DNA of 64,000 nucleotides from Azospirillum brasilense (GTDB lineage: Bacteria; Pseudomonadota; Alphaproteobacteria; Azospirillales; Azospirillaceae): NCBI RefSeq assembly GCF_001315015.1, contig NZ_CP012914.1, positions 2,887,001-2,951,000 on the forward strand, given 5' to 3'. Positions 62,270 through 64,000 of this stretch are shown here, piece by piece. The position numbers and the translations under genes are program-made. The stretch's first letter is position 1. Each line of letters begins with the position of its first letter. A model generated the notes under the pieces. That model was not told where the DNA came from and searched no databases. It was given only the letters and a program-made list of their open reading frames with translations.

Positions 62270-63412
62270 ATGTCCAAGCGTATGACCGCCGGCAATGCGT
62301 CCATTCCAGACGCCTTGATGCACATCGTGTCCGCCTCGGACCAGATGGGAGCGATCGCCTACGTGTTCCACAACGACCGCGTCGTTCACGCCAACCGGCA
62401 GGGACGGCTGGTCTACCCCTCTCTCGACTGGTCCGGCTCCGTGTGGTTCGACGATTGCTTCCGCGCCGCTCTGTCCGATCGTCGGATATTGGACGCGGAT
62501 GTTCTCGGGGACCCGGAGGGGCATTTGGTGGCGGCGAAAGTAATGCGCGCCCGCAGCCGGGCATTTCGGTTTCGCCGCCGCTACGGCACCATCGACTACG
62601 ACCGCCACCACATCGGCCTGGACGCCTCCTGGAACGCGCAGATCTGGTTTCCAGTGCGGCACGAGTCCGTGGGGGACTTTGCACTCACCCCGGACACCAA
62701 GCCTTGGGAACTGCGTCGGTACGCGGAGCGCGAACGGGCGCTGTCCCGCGTGGCTCAGGCGCTGGACGGCCTGGGGGTGGCGTTGGCGGTGCTCCGTGCC
62801 GACGGTGCTCTGCTCGACGCCACCCGCTCCATGGAGCAGGTTTTGGCGGCGCGGGCCGGTCTGGAGATCGACGACAAGGGACGCATTGCGGCACCGCCAA
62901 CCACCACCGCGCGCTTGCGGCGGGCGATCGCCCGCGTGGCCGCGCGGGAAGCGCCGGGCACGGTGGTGCCGTTGCGCCTGGCAGGCGTCGCCGAACCGGT
63001 GCATGCCGGCGTCCTGCCCGCCGGGCCACACGACCCAACCGTGCTGCTCACGCTGGAATGCGGCGGCGCGGGCAACGCCGAGGCGGCGCTTGCGGATGCC
63101 TACGGATTGACCGCTCAGGAAGCGGCCGTTGCCGCGCGCGTTGCCGCCGGCCTTACGGCCGAGGAGGTGGCGCTCGACATGGGGCGCGCCCTGCCGACGG
63201 TGCGCACGCAGCTGAGCGCGGCACGGCAGAAAATCGCCGCGGACCGGCAGCACCGGCTCGCGCATGTCCTGACGCGCGCCGCGGCGATGGTCGGGGGATT
63301 GGCCCCCAAAGCACAAGGAACCGTGAACCATGGAAGAACGCAGCGCGTTCATCGAACAGTACGACCTCGGCTTCCTCACCGCCCGCCTGGTGAAACGTGG
63401 GATGCCGATTGA
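62270..63412 (+). CDS. LuxR-type helix-turn-helix regulator
   Basis: 380 residues; GAGAGG is 3 nt upstream of ATG 62270. The N-terminal ~150 residues look PAS-like (MGAIAYVFHNDRVVHANRQG). A middle domain follows (VAQALDGLGVALAVLRADGA). The C-terminal DNA-binding domain reads AYGLTAQEAAVAARVAAGLT and EEVALDMGRALPTVRTQLSA. The architecture is that of solitary LuxR-family regulators with a sensory domain. Its last 83 nt overlap the following gene, which is therefore probably co-expressed. The signal is unknown. Confidence 0.8.
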   Translation: MSKRMTAGNASIPDALMHIVSASDQMGAIAYVFHNDRVVHANRQGRLVYPSLDWSGSVWFDDCFRAALSDRRILDADVLGDPEGHLVAAKVMRARSRAFRFRRRYGTIDYDRHHIGLDASWNAQIWFPVRHESVGDFALTPDTKPWELRRYAERERALSRVAQALDGLGVALAVLRADGALLDATRSMEQVLAARAGLEIDDKGRIAAPPTTTARLRRAIARVAAREAPGTVVPLRLAGVAEPVHAGVLPAGPHDPTVLLTLECGGAGNAEAALADAYGLTAQEAAVAARVAAGLTAEEVALDMGRALPTVRTQLSAARQKIAADRQHRLAHVLTRAAAMVGGLAPKAQGTVNHGRTQRVHRTVRPRLPHRPPGETWDAD

Positions 63413-63776
63413 CGCGGCCACCGCGTCGGTGGCCGACTTCCGCGCCCTCGTGACAGCGCTGGTGCGGCACCCCGACACGCCCTTCGCGGCGTGGGGACGC
63501 GTGGAGGACGCCCTACACGAGTTCATCCTCGACACCGCGCGTTACCGGGCGTTCTGCTCGGCCGCCGTGGGCCGCTTCATCGATCATGATCCCAGCGCCT
63601 TCGGCACGGACGCGTTCCGCGCGGCCTGGGCGAACAGCGTGGGCATCCTGGCCAAGGAGTTCGGCATCGCGCTGAACCCCGATTCCGATTCCGGGGAGGG
63701 TGACGCCAGCGGCGCGGCCATGTGCATGGTCACCATGTCGGCGGCCATGTGCATGGTCACGCTCGCCGCGGCCTGA
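63330..63776 (+). CDS. Small protein with repeated AAMCMVT C-terminus
   Basis: 148 residues. ATG 63330 lies within the 3' end of the LuxR-type gene. The central part has WGRVEDALHEFILDTARYRA and FCSAAVGRFIDHDPS, resembling COG4278-type proteins (WHEFIL...FC...GRFIHH). The acidic linker DSDSGEGDAS precedes two 9-residue copies, AAMCMVTMS and AAMCMVTLA, encoded by a 20-bp exact direct repeat (63715-63734 and 63742-63761). The Cys/Met tail looks like an appended functional segment, possibly a metal-binding or modified tail; that is inference. A strong hairpin follows the stop. Confidence 0.6.
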   Translation: MEERSAFIEQYDLGFLTARLVKRGMPIDAATASVADFRALVTALVRHPDTPFAAWGRVEDALHEFILDTARYRAFCSAAVGRFIDHDPSAFGTDAFRAAWANSVGILAKEFGIALNPDSDSGEGDASGAAMCMVTMSAAMCMVTLAAA

Positions 63777-63784
63777 CCACACGT

Positions 63785-63809
63785 CCGGCCGCCGGTTTCC
63801 GGCGGCCGG
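63785..63809 (+). terminator. Strong hairpin after the 63330 gene
   Basis: CCGGCCGCCGG, loop TTT and CCGGCGGCCGG form a perfect 11-bp GC stem 8 bp after the stop codon. It probably ends the LuxR-type regulator transcript. A C-run, not a T-run, follows. Confidence 0.6.
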
Positions 63810-63839
63810 GTCCCCCGCCCGAACCGGGCCGTTCCCGCC

Positions 63840-64000
63840 GTGCCCATTTCCGATAACCGACAGAAACTTCCGGTGCCTCGCTCCCTCCCCCTGGTGGCCT
63901 GTGCTCTCATCCTGTCCCTGGTTGCCACACAGGCCTCCGGCGGCGTGATCGAGTGTTACCCGTGGCAAGTCCGTCCGACTGGGGTCAGCGATGGCCCGAA
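63840..64000 (+). CDS. Exported protein, 3' end beyond the window
   Basis: A frame open to the window edge begins at GTG 63840 or GTG 63873. It reads RSLPLVACALILSLVATQAS then GGVIECYPWQVRPTGVSDG, a good signal peptide followed by a short mature start. No family can be assigned from so little. Whether it belongs with the upstream gene is unclear because a strong hairpin separates them. Confidence 0.45.
   Translation, partial: MPISDNRQKLPVPRSLPLVACALILSLVATQASGGVIECYPWQVRPTGVSDGP

Overview
The window is high-GC DNA from an alphaproteobacterium, most likely an Azospirillum-like member of the Rhodospirillales. This rests on overall composition, the alphaproteobacterial character of the S5 gene, and the mix of IS66, IS256, IS21, IS630, IS5 and ISL3 elements. 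The density of transposons, recombinases and decayed genes suggests an accessory region of a plasmid or chromid. No replication, partition or complete conjugation gene is visible.

Layout. 1-6.5 kb: decayed plasmid/IS debris, a truncated IS66, a serine-recombinase cassette with a frameshift, and a tyrosine recombinase whose 5' end carries a perfect 17-6-17 inverted repeat. 7.0-10.1 kb: a coupled two-gene locus of unknown function (QxK nuclease-like/membrane protein plus helical protein). 10.1-14.8 kb: IS66 interrupted by IS256, flanked by IS30 and IS630 remnants. 15.2-18.2 kb: a lower-GC island with a caspase-like protease, a partner gene and an orphan ribosomal protein S5. 18.2-26.5 kb: nested elements, in which an IS21 is split by a serine-recombinase cassette that is itself split by a second IS21. 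26.9-28.3 kb: a lipoprotein plus coiled-coil pair. 28.6-29.6 kb: IS5 and ISL3 remnants. 29.7-33.9 kb: a five-gene caspase-like operon with an M15 peptidase/peptidoglycan-binding protein. 34.3-40.6 kb: IS debris around a compact RiPP operon. 40.9-47.1 kb: a large RTX-type calcium-binding protein with seven almost identical internal repeats. 47.2-48.7 kb: IS5 remnants. 48.9-53.8 kb: a four-gene HTH, AAA+ ATPase, subtilase, unknown operon of the IetAS type. 54.2-64.0 kb: calmer host-like DNA with an intradiol dioxygenase, a PolB-like exonuclease, a divergent set of LpoB/YcfL/COG3014-type lipoproteins, a DMT transporter, an RHH protein, a LuxR-type regulator and a repeat-tailed small protein.

How the parts fit. 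The accessory half looks like a collection of conflict or interaction systems (two caspase loci, an IetAS-like locus, the 7-10 kb pair, an RTX protein, a RiPP) kept between transposons. The most exciting unit is the RiPP operon at 35083-39577. It has a 62-residue precursor ending SYDRMHHRHSRS, a radical SAM/SPASM enzyme fused to an intact HExxH hydroxylase-type domain, a UPF0489 peptide-arginase-like enzyme, a GNAT acyltransferase and a Cys-rich protein, with adjoining genes overlapping or nearly touching. It predicts a cross-linked, hydroxylated, ornithine-containing and acylated peptide. The five-gene caspase operon and the orphan S5 beside the other caspase gene come next.
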